Assembly: GCF_964340395.1 (NCBI RefSeq)
Contig: NC_135559.1
Coordinates: 17,823,550-17,887,549, forward strand
Source: Glandiceps talaboti
Lineage: Eukaryota; Hemichordata; Enteropneusta; Spengelidae
Direction of reading: 5' to 3'
DNA: 64,000 nt
The notes beneath the pieces were generated by a model, which was not told the DNA's origin, did no database searches, and worked only from the letters and a program-made list of their open reading frames with translations. Positions within the stretch are counted from its first letter, which is position 1. Every line of letters begins with the position of its first letter. A program made the position numbers and the translations under genes. Below, piece by piece: positions 16,901-36,670 of the stretch.

Positions 16901-19451
16901 ACTATTATACATACAAACATGGCCACCAGTTTAAGTGACACGAGTTTCAAAAGTATTGCTCACCATAGATACGGATATGTACATTTGTATGGATGGATGG
17001 ATGGATCATGTACACATGGCACACATGGCAGAACTGGACTGAGAGGGGACTAAAAACAGGGGGACCTTGTTTAATAAGTATTTTGAATATCAGTATATAG
17101 AATTTGTTTTTTACAATCAAATTGAATTTCTTAAATTTACACACATGTATGACTATTGAATTTCAGACACCAAAAACAGTAACAAAGTCTTCATCAAAGA
17201 TATGTACAGGTCACTATTTTCTAGCAATTTGTGAATTTTACAACAGTTGTCGAGTATACCTTGTTTTCCTCATTAACCACTAGTCATACACGGATACATT
17301 GTAAATGGAGGGAGGCATGGTGTAATTGATGCCTCCAGATTGTGTACATTGAACTTGAAGGTTTGCAAGTACATGTACCCGTATATTCATATTAAAGGAA
17401 AATAATACCTACTTGAAGTGGTTTTTTTTGTTCTTTACTTGCAGACTTGATTGTAAATCCATGAGATTCCAAATCTTCACTCAAATCATTAATGTACGAA
17501 ATGACTGGATCATTCCCTACGAAAAGAGAAATAGGATCTTGTGAGGCACATATTTTTGATTCCAGTTATTCCAGTTGCTGTGAGCAATGTAAGGGCATCA
17601 ATGAATTATTCCTTAAAACAAAACAAACAAGTCATTGAGAATGACATAGTCCCGGCTACGATTGGGTTTTAAGGTACTGGCAGTTTATGGTGTCATTTTC
17701 TTGATATCACTACTCTGATCACACAACAACACTTGTGAAGCTAAATCAAACAGACTTAGATATGTTGTGTCTGCTCGTTGGACATGGAACATGCCTACTC
17801 ATGTTGTGTCTCCTCGTTGGACATGGGACATGCCTAGTCTTCAAGATGACGTTATGGAATAAACCATTCAACAATAAAGGATGGGTTGGGTACAGGGGGA
17901 ACCTGTTCAAGCATGTCTGAGTTATGGCTTTGGACATGAAAACTGTGCCAACAAAATCCATATATCGGATTGTATCACGACGAAAATGGATATGCACATG
18001 TATGTCATACAACACTGTCCTAATACCAACACTTTTGAATGAGATCTGTTCAGGCATGTCTGAGTTATGGCTTTGGACATGGAAAATTCGCGAACAAAAT
18101 TGCTGCTAGGCGGCCATATTGGATTGTATCACGACAACAATGAATATGCACATGTATGTCATAGAACACTGTCCTAATACCAACTTTGAATGAGATCTGT
18201 TCAAGCATGTCTGAGTTACGGCTTTAGACAGGGAAAATTTGCAAACAAAATGGCTGCTAGCTAGGTGGCCATATTGAATCGTATCATGAAACAAATTGAT
18301 GTGCATATGTATGCCATTGTATGTTGCCCCTGTACCAAGTTTGAAAAAAATCGGTCGAGGCATCTCCAAGAAACGGACGGACGGACGGATGGATGGATGG
18401 ACGGAACCCAATCCATAAATCCGGCGGGGACTAAAATGAACTGTTTCTGGTCAGTACATTTTGATGAGAAGAATTTTTTTTTTCACTCAATCTACTATTT
18501 ATGGCAGTTACTGTTTTTTTATTCAGTATTTTAGAGCAAGTATGTGTGTGAGGGCAGATGTCACTTACTTGTCCATGATTGGCTCTGCAGTTGTCTTCAC
18601 TGCAGTAGGAAGGTTTATTTGTGTGCCCCCCCCCCCCTCCATCTGCAGACTGCATGAAGGTTCAGTAGTGCTATAGGCATGGCAAAGTATCTGTCTGTCT
18701 GTCTGGATGTGTGTATGTGTGTGAAACCAGTTGTTCTATATCGCTTTATAACGTTGTTATTGTTGTTGTAAAGATTCAGTTCACTTCATCGTACATTGTA
18801 GTATACATTCTTTTTGGTGGTACGAGTACACATGTATCATGACAAGTTGAGAACAACACGTCAACATGTGCACTTGTACTAGTACTAGTAGAAGTAGCAC
18901 TGACCCATTTGAAATATGTGTTCACTTTCCCCCATGTTTTTGTTCCTAAAGCTATTTTGCTCTTGCTAACAGCAGGGGTGAACAAATCATTTTGTGAACT
19001 GGTGGTCCCAGGACCAGTGCCTTAAAAAATCCAGTGGCCCTGCCAAAAGAATTACTGGTCCCAGGTCCCACTAATGTGAAACATTAAATCTTACCTATGA
19101 ATCTGTATATTCAGATGACATTTTATCATAGTTATTAACAGTAAGGTACTGGTCCAACGTACCAGACAAGGTAAAATTTGTGTGGGCCTCCCCAAAAAAT
19201 CGCTAGTCTGGATACAGGACCAGAATATTGAAATAAGATGGTACACTATACTGTCAGCATGAGCAAAATAGCTTCAGGAACAAAATCATGGGGAAAAGTG
19301 AATACCTATTTCCAATGGGTCAGTGCTACTTCTATGCGCACACGTTGACGTGTTTTGCTCACGTAGACTTGTTGTTCTCAACTTGTCATGATACATGTGC
19401 ACCACTAAAAGAATGTATACTACAATGTACGATGAAGTAAACTAAATCTTT

Positions 19452-19483
<32 letters not shown>

Positions 19484-20215
19484 AATAATAATAATAATAA
19501 TATTAATAATAATAATAATAACGACGTTACAAAGCGATATTTAAGTTGAAACATAGATATATCGGCGAACGTTATGTAACCCCAGTCCCGTCATGTCAGT
19601 TTCACACTTGCTCACGATTTAGACATTTTTGAAAGTTCTGTGTATCCAGGGTACGAAGGCAATCATTTTCCAAGGTAACCAGAGCGTGAGCACGTTATGT
19701 TACTGACAGGCGCCGGTCGCGAGACACTCCGGAAAAAAGAAACAGAGCTACAATTATTGCAGCTACATGATCACAAAAATATTACCTGAAATCTCTTTCC
19801 ATGTGGTCTCTAAAAAGGCGTCATCCACAATATTTGGGGGTGGAAATTTTGTACGACCGGCGGACCTGAATAGAAATTGCATCAGGGGTTTCTGTATCCT
19901 ATCTTTAAAGTTGAATTTTTCATCTTCATCTATAAAGGGTACAGAGTAAGGCTTATGCATTACATTGAAGTTCAATCGATTGTAATGTGCAGGTCCCCAT
20001 GTACTTGTCGAGGCCGAGGGTTCACGACTTGTCGATGTTGAACTGTCAGTACTAGTTACGTTACAGCTTGACTTACTCCCACCGAAAATGCAGCCTGGTG
20101 ACTTAGTTTGCCGTAATTGGTATTTGCACTGCGGAGATGAGAAGGAACTACTTGTACTTCCACTTGTTTCACCCCTTTTCCGTTTTCCCGTACGAATTTC
20201 AATTTCCGCCGCCAT
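10966..20215 (-). CDS. five-exon gene for an unrecognised 425-residue protein
   Basis: Exons in gene order are 20215-19786, 17516-17413, 15466-15270, 13505-13361 and 11367-10966. Every junction has GT-AG ends and the phases fit (1, 0, 2, 0), giving 426 codons including the stop. I start at the ATG at 20215 (context AATATGGCGGCG); an ATG four codons upstream is possible. The first ~80 residues are basic and Ser/Thr-rich (GKRKRGE near the start, a possible nuclear signal, then STSTSREPSASTST). An ordered part follows (HYNRLNFNVMHKPYSVPFID, then DDAFLETTWKEISG), and a probably helical middle (IDEIMKKMLQFIMKEEDLDY). The C-terminal third is mixed, with a basic patch DDKRKATRSTARHRHK. No signal peptide or membrane helix is clear. 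I do not recognise the family. A GTGAGA donor inside the last exon could allow further splicing. Confidence 0.7.
12592..12625. repeat. (CA)n microsatellite
   Basis: A short CA/CAAA tract is embedded in the TTGTGCTAAAAA repeat family. A (GACA)n tract occupies the same place in the neighbouring copy at 12,959-13,008. Confidence 0.85.
13640..14270. other. intron of the unknown gene, nothing else seen
   Basis: AT-rich intronic sequence. The reading frames present are unsupported. Confidence 0.4.
16510..17400. other. intron with short (GGAT)n
   Basis: Mostly unique AT-rich sequence. A short GGATGGATGGAT run at about 16,990-17,006 is followed by a GAGGGGACTAAAAA end that resembles the repeat end near 18,425-18,436. 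Confidence 0.4.
17735..17835. repeat. short local duplication
   Basis: ATGTTGTGTCTGCTCGTTGG plus ACATGGAACATGCCTA is repeated with three changes 40 bp later. Confidence 0.7.
17900..18436. repeat. about 147-bp tandem repeat, three copies, ending in (GGAC/GGAT)n
   Basis: Copies begin with GTTCAAGCATGTCTGAGTTA at about 17,904, 18,048 and 18,199 and share GGATTGTATCACGACAA and ATATGCACATGTATGTCATA. The last copy continues to a (GGAC)n(GGAT)n tract at 18,374-18,402. The layout of a diverged monomer array capped by a 4-bp microsatellite is also seen at 2.3-3.6 kb. Confidence 0.75.
18725..19553. repeat. fold-back (inverted repeat) element
   Basis: The arm at 18,725-18,976 is the reverse complement of 19,253-19,553 over about 250 bp, with a 276-bp centre. 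Shared blocks include TTCTCAACTTGTCATGATAC, GAATGTATACTACAATGTAC and the ends ATATCGCTTTRTAACG. A (GTT)n/(ATT)n run inside the right arm is expanded relative to the left. No target duplication or ORF was identified. The element lies in the first intron of the minus-strand unknown gene. Confidence 0.8.
19453..19525. repeat. (CAA)n(TAA)n microsatellite
   Basis: A CAA run is followed by a TAA/AAT run inside the right arm of the fold-back element. Confidence 0.9.
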
Positions 20216-20458
20216 ATTGGCCGTCATTCGCGTAATCTCAGGATTCTCGCCGTTGAGGGGGCTACACCCCTCACCCTCAACGGCGAGAGTCTGGCTTACA
20301 AACACATATTCACAGGGAAGAGCTTAAATAGTTAGCAGGAAATCAGTAGAAGTAACGGTTGAGCTCAGGCAGGTTGTGACTTGTTTTTGCAGTAAATGTA
20401 TATTGAAGGATTTAAATCGAAATAAGTCGGACTTACATGAGTGTAAATTTGCCTTTGT

Positions 20459-20775
20459 TCATGCAGTACTTCTTAGTCGTAGACTTATTTGTTGTGATTT
20501 ACGCAGCCGATGAATTTTCGCTGTAAATGAAAACTCTACAAGTTCATGATCACTGCCATATAGATTAAAAAGTACACCAGGTGTTGAACAACATTCAGGA
20601 ACTGTGGCGAGGACCAAGTCAAGAATATTTCCTTCCCTATGATCAGCTGGCTTCGTTGCCAATTTGTGTAAAACTATAGCTTTCATTGTAATTTGTACAA
20701 TATCGTACATCTGGTAGTTATTACCTGTAGTGATATCAGGATTTCATTCAATGTTTGGAAAGTCACTGACATTGT
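20459..20775 (-). pseudogene. LINE endonuclease (APE type) fragment
   Basis: The minus-strand frame reads DFPNIE-stop-NPDITTGNN, then HREGNILDLVLATVPE and GSDHELVEFSF. This order (N-P-D-I, G-x-x-LDLVL, SDH) is the C-terminal part of the apurinic-like endonuclease domain of jockey/CR1/L2-type LINEs. One in-frame stop is seen and no reverse transcriptase follows on the minus strand, so it is a fragment. It sits just upstream of the unknown minus-strand gene. Confidence 0.65.
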
Positions 20776-20779
20776 AACA

Positions 20780-21896
20780 TGTCTTTGAAAGAACAAACTA
20801 TTTTAGAAATCGACCCACATATCACTGGAATGCGATGGAAACATTCATTAGCTCTTTGAAAAGGTTGACATCAATCAATTATTCTTGACGCAGCATCCCC
20901 CGCCTCGCGAAAGATGTAAATAAACGCAACTAGGCTGTGCACATATAGACTGAAATGACACATGTTACTGGGGCAGTAATGGTAAACACAGACCACTGAA
21001 ACACTCATAAATTTGGCTAACAGAAACTGAGACGTGTATTAAATCTCATCGCGTAAACACTGACCACATGTCAAATAGAAATAGAGAAGCAGCTCATACA
21101 CACCTCTTTGATCAGTATTATGATAGTCTGCCCTGCTTTGCAATAAATATGGCAATATGTGTATTCATTATTTTTTATTTGTCAGTTAATAAAACACCTT
21201 TACTGTATGTTGAAAAATAATGTGACACAACATAGCCCAAGTCCATGTAGGTAAAGCTGATAAATTGCACGAAATAAGAAATGTTTAAAAAAAGAAAAAG
21301 TGCTATTTTACATACGTTTCACTTAAAAATCCAAAATAAACACCCATTTCAAAATTAATCCACTGTAAATCTAAACTTTGCTTAAATTCTAATGTCACGG
21401 TACGATGTAAACAACTCAACCTAGTTTCGGTTTGTTGACGTGACCTCGTTTCGGCAAGCCCATTTACGTTGCATTTTGTACGGTATCAATAGGGTGAAGC
21501 CGGCATTTATTTAGAGGATGGTCAATAGTAGAAATATCGATTGTTTATATTTTCAATTATATACGTTTTAGAATATTCATAACACGTCATCATAATAGTC
21601 GCTGTGAACAATTTAACATATTGCATTGGCAAATATAAAGGCATAGCTCAGAAAAATCCACCCCTCCAAACTTACTAGGAGCAAAATAATGGTTTATTCC
21701 ATAGACCCTGGCTGTTTGTTTCGGTTTGCCAGAGTTTGTTTGTGGTTTAACATAGTCGAGTTACCCTGTTTGAACTGTATTATAGTGTTAACTTCTTGAC
21801 CCTAGGGTACAGGTGAGCAAAGAAAGAACGTCACTCTGCAAAACGTAAACAACTCTGGTAAATAGGATAGGGGGCAAGATAACACCAACTGGTACC
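20780..21896. other. intergenic region between divergent genes
   Basis: This lies between the first exon of the minus-strand gene and the TNF-ligand gene, together with the LINE fragment, and should hold both promoters. No clear TATA box or CpG-dense block is visible. Confidence 0.4.
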
Positions 21897-30449
<8,553 letters not shown>

Positions 30450-30604
30450 AATCTACATGTAAGCAAGATATAGACACGATCATAGAAATGAGGAAATATA
30501 TATTACTGAATCACAAGTATGATAATCTAACAATTATGATTTGCAAGTAAAGTATATATCACTACACGAAAAGTCTAATTTATCCACTTTTACCAAACCT
30601 TTAC

Positions 30605-30865
30605 CCAACCTGTGACACATCTCACCACCATCTCTGTGCATGGGTAGTACGAGACGCATGTGTTACGTTTGATTGTCTACAACCCCCACGGGAGAGATCT
30701 CCGTGGGTAAATTAAGTCAAAGGGGAAAAACCAGTTGTCTGGCATATTTGCAGTAAAAGTTGGTCCTGAACGTGAGAATGATCCAGTGCAATCCTTATGG
30801 CCCCCACTGGTAAGATAACATTAATACGAACGCCTGGCATTGAAACATAGGCCTTTAACACCATA
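30605..30865. repeat. dispersed repeats shared with 9.1 kb and 28.5 kb
   Basis: 30,610-30,730 (TGTCTACAACCCCCACGGGAGAGAT... ending GGGTAAATTAAGTC) is the reverse complement of 9,140-9,260. 30,757-30,865 repeats 28,540-28,650. Together they may be parts of one longer interspersed element. Confidence 0.6.
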
Positions 30866-31222
30866 ATAGCTATAAATCAATAATCATAGAAATGAGTCTG
30901 TGTACAATTACGAAAAGTAGTCTTCGAGCTAAAAATAAGAAGATATTTAACCGTAAATATCAGGCGCAGAACAAATGAAACATACCAATGTAAACCATAC
31001 ATTTTATTTATATGATAAAGTGATATAGTACACGAATTATATATGCATGCTCTCTAGCAACATGCGAAATGAACTTATAATGTAAAATTAAATACTATAC
31101 TTTGTAATACGATTACGTTAAACTAGTGAGATGAAAATGTTTCTTCATACTTTCAAAGATTTTACTATTTAAACAGTAGAGTAATTTTGTTTTCCTTGTT
31201 TTGTCATTTTTCTATTCAACAG

Positions 31223-31276
31223 GTTCCGATGAACGTTTTAATCGTACTGAAGTCATGGAGTCAACAGAGACAGAAG
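31223..31276 (+). CDS. possible alternative 3' exon of the TNF-ligand gene
   Basis: The segment is bounded by TTCAACAG and a GTCAGT donor and is in phase 1, so it can follow the strong GTGAGT donor at 30,400. It would encode a short acidic peptide (about SSDERFNRTEVMESTETEG) with one N-glycosylation site. A TNF-domain ligand does not need it, and further exons would be required. Confidence 0.3.
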
Positions 31277-31279
31277 GTC

Positions 31280-32575
31280 AGTACTTCTTTTTACCTTTCA
31301 TCATTGTTATTTTTATAATATTTGACAATGATTAGGTCTACTTGATGGTTAACTAAATCTTCTTGTAATGGTTATGAAGTGTCTTTTATAATGTTGATCA
31401 ATTATTCCCTCAAAGTACTAGCGAACTAGTGATAGTTAATTTCGAACTTGGAGAATGGTAAAGTAAACATCAAAGGAATATTTATTGAAAGAAGGCGAAA
31501 CAATCTGATCTACTTTTATCATCCATTCGAACATTTGTGTACCAGTTGTTCCCTAGACAGAAAAGATAGAAATATCTACTATTCATACATAATGTGAACA
31601 GTCTCAAGAGTGACTTATAATTTTTTCTCGTTGAAGTTTCCTTGTTGCGGAGGATTTTGAATTGGTTGACTGGCTGATCCCAAATATTTCTGGAAGGTCA
31701 TGGCTTTGAGAATTGCGAAATCATGATTGGTTCGGCATTACGAGATATCCATATTCCAAAGAAGCATGGACTGTAAAGGCAAAACGACATCATTGAAAGA
31801 AGTTGAGGATTAATCAATAATACATTTATATATGATTACTTGTATGATATTGTTCATTTTATATTCAATGATAAAGACGCTGATGAGTATTAAGGAGGAT
31901 TAGAAAATTGGATAACATCACCCTCTTGCAAAACTCCAATAGCGACCATCAATATTTTATTGATTTTGAACGTTTAGTAGAGAAGATGGCGATTTGATAC
32001 GTTAATCAGAGAAGCATATATTCACACGATCTCAACATTCGTGCTATTTTATGTACGATGCATCCCTGTTCATAATTCTTTAGTGTATCTCGCCATTCGT
32101 TCTATACGGTACCCAACAGATGTATTTTACTTTTCAAAATTGTGTTGACTGCGCAGTGTTTCACTGTTATCGTGATCTGATGAAGCTCTATGTACAGGAC
32201 AAAAAAGTCAGAATGCTTGAAAACCTTTTCAATTGAGTTTTTTTGAAACCATCCAGTTTACATTTCTGTATTTATAAAGTAAATACGATCCCGAAAAACG
32301 TCAACTCTTGGTTGGGCATGGAATTTTGATTCTGCTTGCCAATCATGAAAACTTCTGGGGTATACGATCTTAGTTCATATTTTTATACCGTTTTATACCG
32401 TGAACAGCTACGCTATCTATAGGGCTACATGTAATAGTAAACAGTAGTTGAAATGAAAAAAAAAACCACAATGTTATGAGCGAAGTTGAATGGCAAGAAG
32501 TGTGACTTGCCTTAAAAATAAAATAATGTTCTTAGTAAATATCACACAGTTCACAATTCAAGTCGATGTATTGAC
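31280..32575. other. intergenic, no feature seen
   Basis: Unique AT-rich sequence with no supported gene or repeat. Confidence 0.5.
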
Positions 32576-32577
32576 CT

Positions 32578-32765
32578 GACGGACGGACGGACGGACGGAC
32601 GGATTGATGGATGCCTAGATGGATAGATACAGATTGATAGAGTGATATATAGATGGATGGATGGATGGGTGGACCGATTGATGGATGCCTAGATGGATGG
32701 ATACAAATTTATAGAGTGGTATATAGATGGATGGATGGGTGGATGGATGGATTTATGGAGATAAT
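32578..32765. repeat. (GGAC)n/(GGAT)n microsatellite with local duplication
   Basis: GGAC repeats are followed by two similar blocks, each reading GATTGATGGATGCCTAGATGG... ATAGAGTG(A/G)TATATAGATGG, then GGAT repeats. Confidence 0.85.
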
Positions 32766-32769
32766 GTGG

Positions 32770-33250
32770 TAATAAAGGGAGACAGGGTAGAAGATAAACA
32801 GAGCACTTTCATGGAACACATATTCTAAATTACATAATAACAATGCTTTGAAACATCTACTTTTTTATTAACATGTATTTAAAGATAAATATACAGAAAA
32901 TCCAGCTTTTAACAATCCAGAACAAATACAAATAGATCATATATGAAAATATGTCAACAAATCGGTGGATCAAGTATGTAAATTATTGAGTCTCTGTAAT
33001 TCTTTTTTTTTAATAAGAGGTAAATATTTCGTTAAGTTTATATCTCTATTTGCAATTATCATGGGGTAGGCTATCGGCATTATTGAAGTATTTAATATTA
33101 CTGGTGCTATCCAATTCAAACAATCTTTAAAAGTCCATCCAAATAATCAAAAAGTCACATAAATAAGAAATATTCACGATGTGTGACAACTATAACAGCA
33201 ATGACTTATTACCATATTCAATAAGGTGTATAATTAATATACAAATGTAT
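32770..33250. other. intergenic, no feature seen
   Basis: AT-rich sequence with no supported element. Confidence 0.45.
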
Positions 33251-33299
33251 AGATCTAGTATGTGCATCTGTGCAGTTGTTCTAATGATAACCGACATCC

Positions 33300-33680
33300 T
33301 TGTCTCCCTAGCGCCACAATGGTCGAATGGTTAGCGTGGCCGGCTTTGAATATGCAGTTGTCAGATTCGAGTCCCGTCGCTGCCGTTTGTTTCTGCATGG
33401 CTCAAGTTCTTGGGCAAGATTTGAAAAAACGACTGTGCCTCAGTTAACCCAGCTGTATGTATGGGGACCAGGTAGGATAGAACGTAGACAGTGGAGAAGT
33501 TCCTCTACTGTCTATTGATAGAGGTTACGATGTGAATACTTTAATCCTATGCGCATTGTACTCCCCGGGGAATTTAGGAAGTATAAAGGGCCATTGTGCC
33601 ATTATAGCTAAAGTGCTTTGTAAAGTGCTTTGAGCACAGAGTGGGGAAATACTATATAAAAACCAACATTATTATTTATT
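33300..33680 (+). mobile_element. tRNA-derived SINE
   Basis: The head has a box A TGGTCGAATGG (33,320-33,330) and a box B GATTCGAGTCC (33,364-33,374), spaced as in tRNA genes. It does not fold as a clean tRNA with an anticodon stem. A tRNA-unrelated body follows (CTTTAATCCTATGC, AAAGTGCTTTGAGCACAGAG) with an ACATTATTATTTATTATAAG tail. A truncated relative lies at 2.2 kb. Confidence 0.8.
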
Positions 33681-33684
33681 ATAA

Positions 33685-34395
33685 GCCTCTGTATTCTCTC
33701 ATACATTTTGAGTGTGGAACATAACGTTCAAAATGTGCATTCTTCACACAGTCTGCAAACGCCGTAATGAACACTCAGTAGTTTGCATGGATACCATGCG
33801 TAGAAGATGATTGGTTGAATAAGTCAGTTGAGGGCTTATGTTGATTGTGGTATTTTACCTGGCTGTGACCTAGTTGGCTGTATACGAAATTTGACCTTTG
33901 TACAAATAACCTTAATGTCTACTAGTAATATGCTAATTTTATGTTGATTTTCCCGCAGCGTTAACGATTGCAGATATTATAATGAGGTGACCCAAACAAC
34001 TGAATATTTATTACTAAGTTCGCAGACTGCCTGGAAATAATGTTTGCAGGGTTGAGCATCAGGCTCGCAATGGAGGCCACTATAATCACAATCTGATTAA
34101 GATATAATTGAAGCTTTTCCTTTTAAGTATCTGTATGTATAGTTAGCCTTTTTGAATGTTACCTGGTGTCATTGTGGTAAATACACTTTTAATATGTGAA
34201 GTTTACATGAAAAATGAAGACATCTAAGGACTGTCATAACACATCAAAGACCTTCAAATCACAAAATGAAAACTTCAAGATAACCCTTATATTGGACAAA
34301 CAAATATCGATGTTTTGAAATGTTTAATTACTAGTATACATTTACATTATTTCTTTTAAGGCATGTTAAACAAATCTGAACAATGAATGTTAAGG
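33685..34395. other. intergenic, no feature seen
   Basis: No supported gene or repeat. Confidence 0.45.
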
Positions 34396-34399
34396 TTCA

Positions 34400-34492
<93 letters not shown>
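34400..34492. repeat. (AT)n microsatellite
   Basis: About 46 AT units downstream of the receptor gene. Alternating I/Y reading frames here are artefacts. Confidence 0.95.
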
Positions 34493-34494
<2 letters not shown>

Positions 34495-34639
34495 ATATTG
34501 TAAATGGGGTTCACTCTGATAAGGATATTTCGCTTGTGTATCACAATAAAGGAATGGATACAATACATATTAAAATTCAATCGTGTAAGTGAAGTGATAC
34601 CAAAGAAAGAACTCAATTACTGATAGTTTCTAACGGAGT

Positions 34640-35656
34640 TCAAGGATATGTTTGTTGGGTTTGCATTTCCGTTACGGCATTATTTTTGCACAAGAAGGTC
34701 ATTTTTAAACCAGCACGGAACTGGCGATATTTCAGGGCGTATATGGCAGGATTTACTGCACAGTTACAGTAAACAAGAATGACTGTAAAATTGATAAGTT
34801 TTGGATTATACACCAAACCGGCATTGACATTGTACATCAGGAACATAACCTGATTTGGTGTCCAGCAGATCACGAACGCGGCAAACACTAAGCAAAGTGT
34901 CTTGTAGACGTTCTGACTGGCTTTCATCATCGTCGAATCTTGTTCATTGACAGTGCTTTGATTCGATGCATTTTGACTTATGGTTGAAGGTTGCGATGAT
35001 GGATGCACTCCAACCTTGGACTTCAATGAAACGCCAATTTTGATGTATGCAAATAGCATAATAACCATTGGTATCAGGTATTGGATTGAGAAACTCGCCA
35101 CACCTAGGATACTTTGATTGGTTCGTCCAAGACTCGCGCGTCTGCAATAACCATTACCGTTCACGATCAATGCCATACTGAAGGTGCCGTAAGTGTATAT
35201 GGATAGCCAAACGACACAAAGGAGTATCACTGCTTTCTTTTTATTGAAGAACGCAACGTATTTGAACGGATAAAGAATAGCAAAATAACGTTCCAAAGTC
35301 AAGGTGAGTAGGTTGTAGGTAGAAACATAAAAACTTGCCCACATTGGATACCTGGATACCCAAACGCGACAAAGGATCTCACCCGCAAGACCCCCTGGTA
35401 TGTGATTGATTGGCACGAGATGAATGAAGAAAACAATGGCCGCAGAAAATAGATCTATCGCAGCTTGGCTTATAACAAAAAAATTGTTTAATGTTCGCAA
35501 TGTTCGCACACGAAGAACAACCGCGACAACCAGGGTGTTATTTAATATGCCAATAAACCCAACAGTAATTATCAACGCTCTTATTGACATTTCATAGTAG
35601 GTGTTTTTAATCATAGCTGATTGGGGTACAAGGATGTCTGTTGTGTTATTTGACAT
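34640..35656 (-). CDS. rhodopsin-family (class A) G-protein-coupled receptor
   Basis: A single-exon frame of 338 residues. Only the ATG at 35,656 is a true start (context GCGAAGATG); the frame is open further up but from a TTG. Class A marks are present: N-terminal glycosylation site NNT (3-5), helix-2 Asp68, the disulphide pair Cys96 and Cys171, ERY at 122-124 at the end of helix 3, CWTP at 264-267 in helix 6 and NPAIY at 302-306 in helix 7, with seven hydrophobic helices. The third cytoplasmic loop is Ser/Asn/Gln-rich and the tail short, with Cys323 as a possible palmitoylation site. It should signal from the plasma membrane through heterotrimeric G proteins. The ligand is unknown. It resembles the peptide-receptor-like orphan groups expanded in marine invertebrates. 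A CTTTTCCAG acceptor near 35,717 suggests a 5' UTR intron. Confidence 0.92.
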   Translation of the reverse strand: MSNNTTDILVPQSAMIKNTYYEMSIRALIITVGFIGILNNTLVVAVVLRVRTLRTLNNFFVISQAAIDLFSAAIVFFIHLVPINHIPGGLAGEILCRVWVSRYPMWASFYVSTYNLLTLTLERYFAILYPFKYVAFFNKKKAVILLCVVWLSIYTYGTFSMALIVNGNGYCRRASLGRTNQSILGVASFSIQYLIPMVIMLFAYIKIGVSLKSKVGVHPSSQPSTISQNASNQSTVNEQDSTMMKASQNVYKTLCLVFAAFVICWTPNQVMFLMYNVNAGLVYNPKLINFTVILVYCNCAVNPAIYALKYRQFRAGLKMTFLCKNNAVTEMQTQQTYP

Positions 35657-35719
35657 CTTCGCTCTTCTTCGGTTATGTTCGTGATGCAACAGCTCGACAG
35701 TTCTTCACAACACACCTGG

Positions 35720-36665
35720 AAAAGAAAATATTGCCAATTTTATTTACGACCACTTAAGAGCTTAGTCTCATAAATGGTTCGATTATACATTTTAAGGAAA
35801 TGGTAGACGATTCTAACACTTTTTAAAGAGATCGAACAAGACGACACCTCATGACAGCCTGTGATATCCGAGTATATCTCCATTTACCTGTGTACATAGA
35901 CATTTAAACCGGCTATTGTTTCACAATCATTATCTTGATGAGTGCGCTTGAGGAAAAAAACCCCCAATTTCTTGATGGACTTTTTTGCGCTTGGAGGCAA
36001 AAAACAAAGTTCTGTAAAGGGTTTAATAGTAATCTTCATGGTTTAAAACAAAATAATTAATCAGTAAGTCTCACTTGTTTAACCTTCAGTACGAGAAGCT
36101 CAATACATGATACTTTGTATTTCGTATACTATATTTTACGGACATTTCATCGGAGGCTAGGGCAAACATTCTATATTAAGGTTTGCATTACACATAGTAT
36201 GGACACCTAACGTTCTCTCAACACATCAAAGGGGCTTTGCTATACTTATCTCCAATAGTAATACTATTACGCTACTGCAATTTTTGTGTGACATGCGAAA
36301 CTGATATTGTAGGACCCTTCGAAGTTTTCCTAAAGATATAACTACTGGCTACTATGCCAATGTTACGAACAATACCTTTTTGTGTGAGATGCCAACTCTG
36401 TTTTTGGACCCCTCGATATTCTCCTGTCTAATTACTAGCTTTACAATTTGTATTGCTCCGTTCACGTACTGTATTATTGTAATTAATTAATTAATTAACC
36501 AGAAATGACCGCTGTATACCTTGCCCAACCTTATCTGTGATGTCATAACATCTTATTTTATAAGGCCTAATAAAAAAGATTGTGTGGTTCCGATTACACT
36601 CAATTTTAGAGAAGGTGGGGAGGTAGATTTTTTAGTGTATTTTTTTTCCTGGTGTGTGTGTCTAT
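35720..36665. other. upstream region of the receptor gene
   Basis: It contains the putative 5' UTR intron of the receptor and a (TTAA)n stretch at about 36,483-36,499. No coding sequence is supported. Confidence 0.4.
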
Positions 36666-36670
36666 TTCAG

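Noticed and set aside
18776-18985. Minus-strand frame starting MFTPAVSKSKIAL as a gene
   Set aside because: It is one arm of the fold-back element. The same frame is broken in the other arm.
33311-33385. Functional tRNA gene
   Set aside because: Boxes A and B are present, but no anticodon stem-loop or acceptor pairing is evident, and a SINE body follows.
34356-34616. Alternating I/Y frames
   Set aside because: They are translations of (AT)n.
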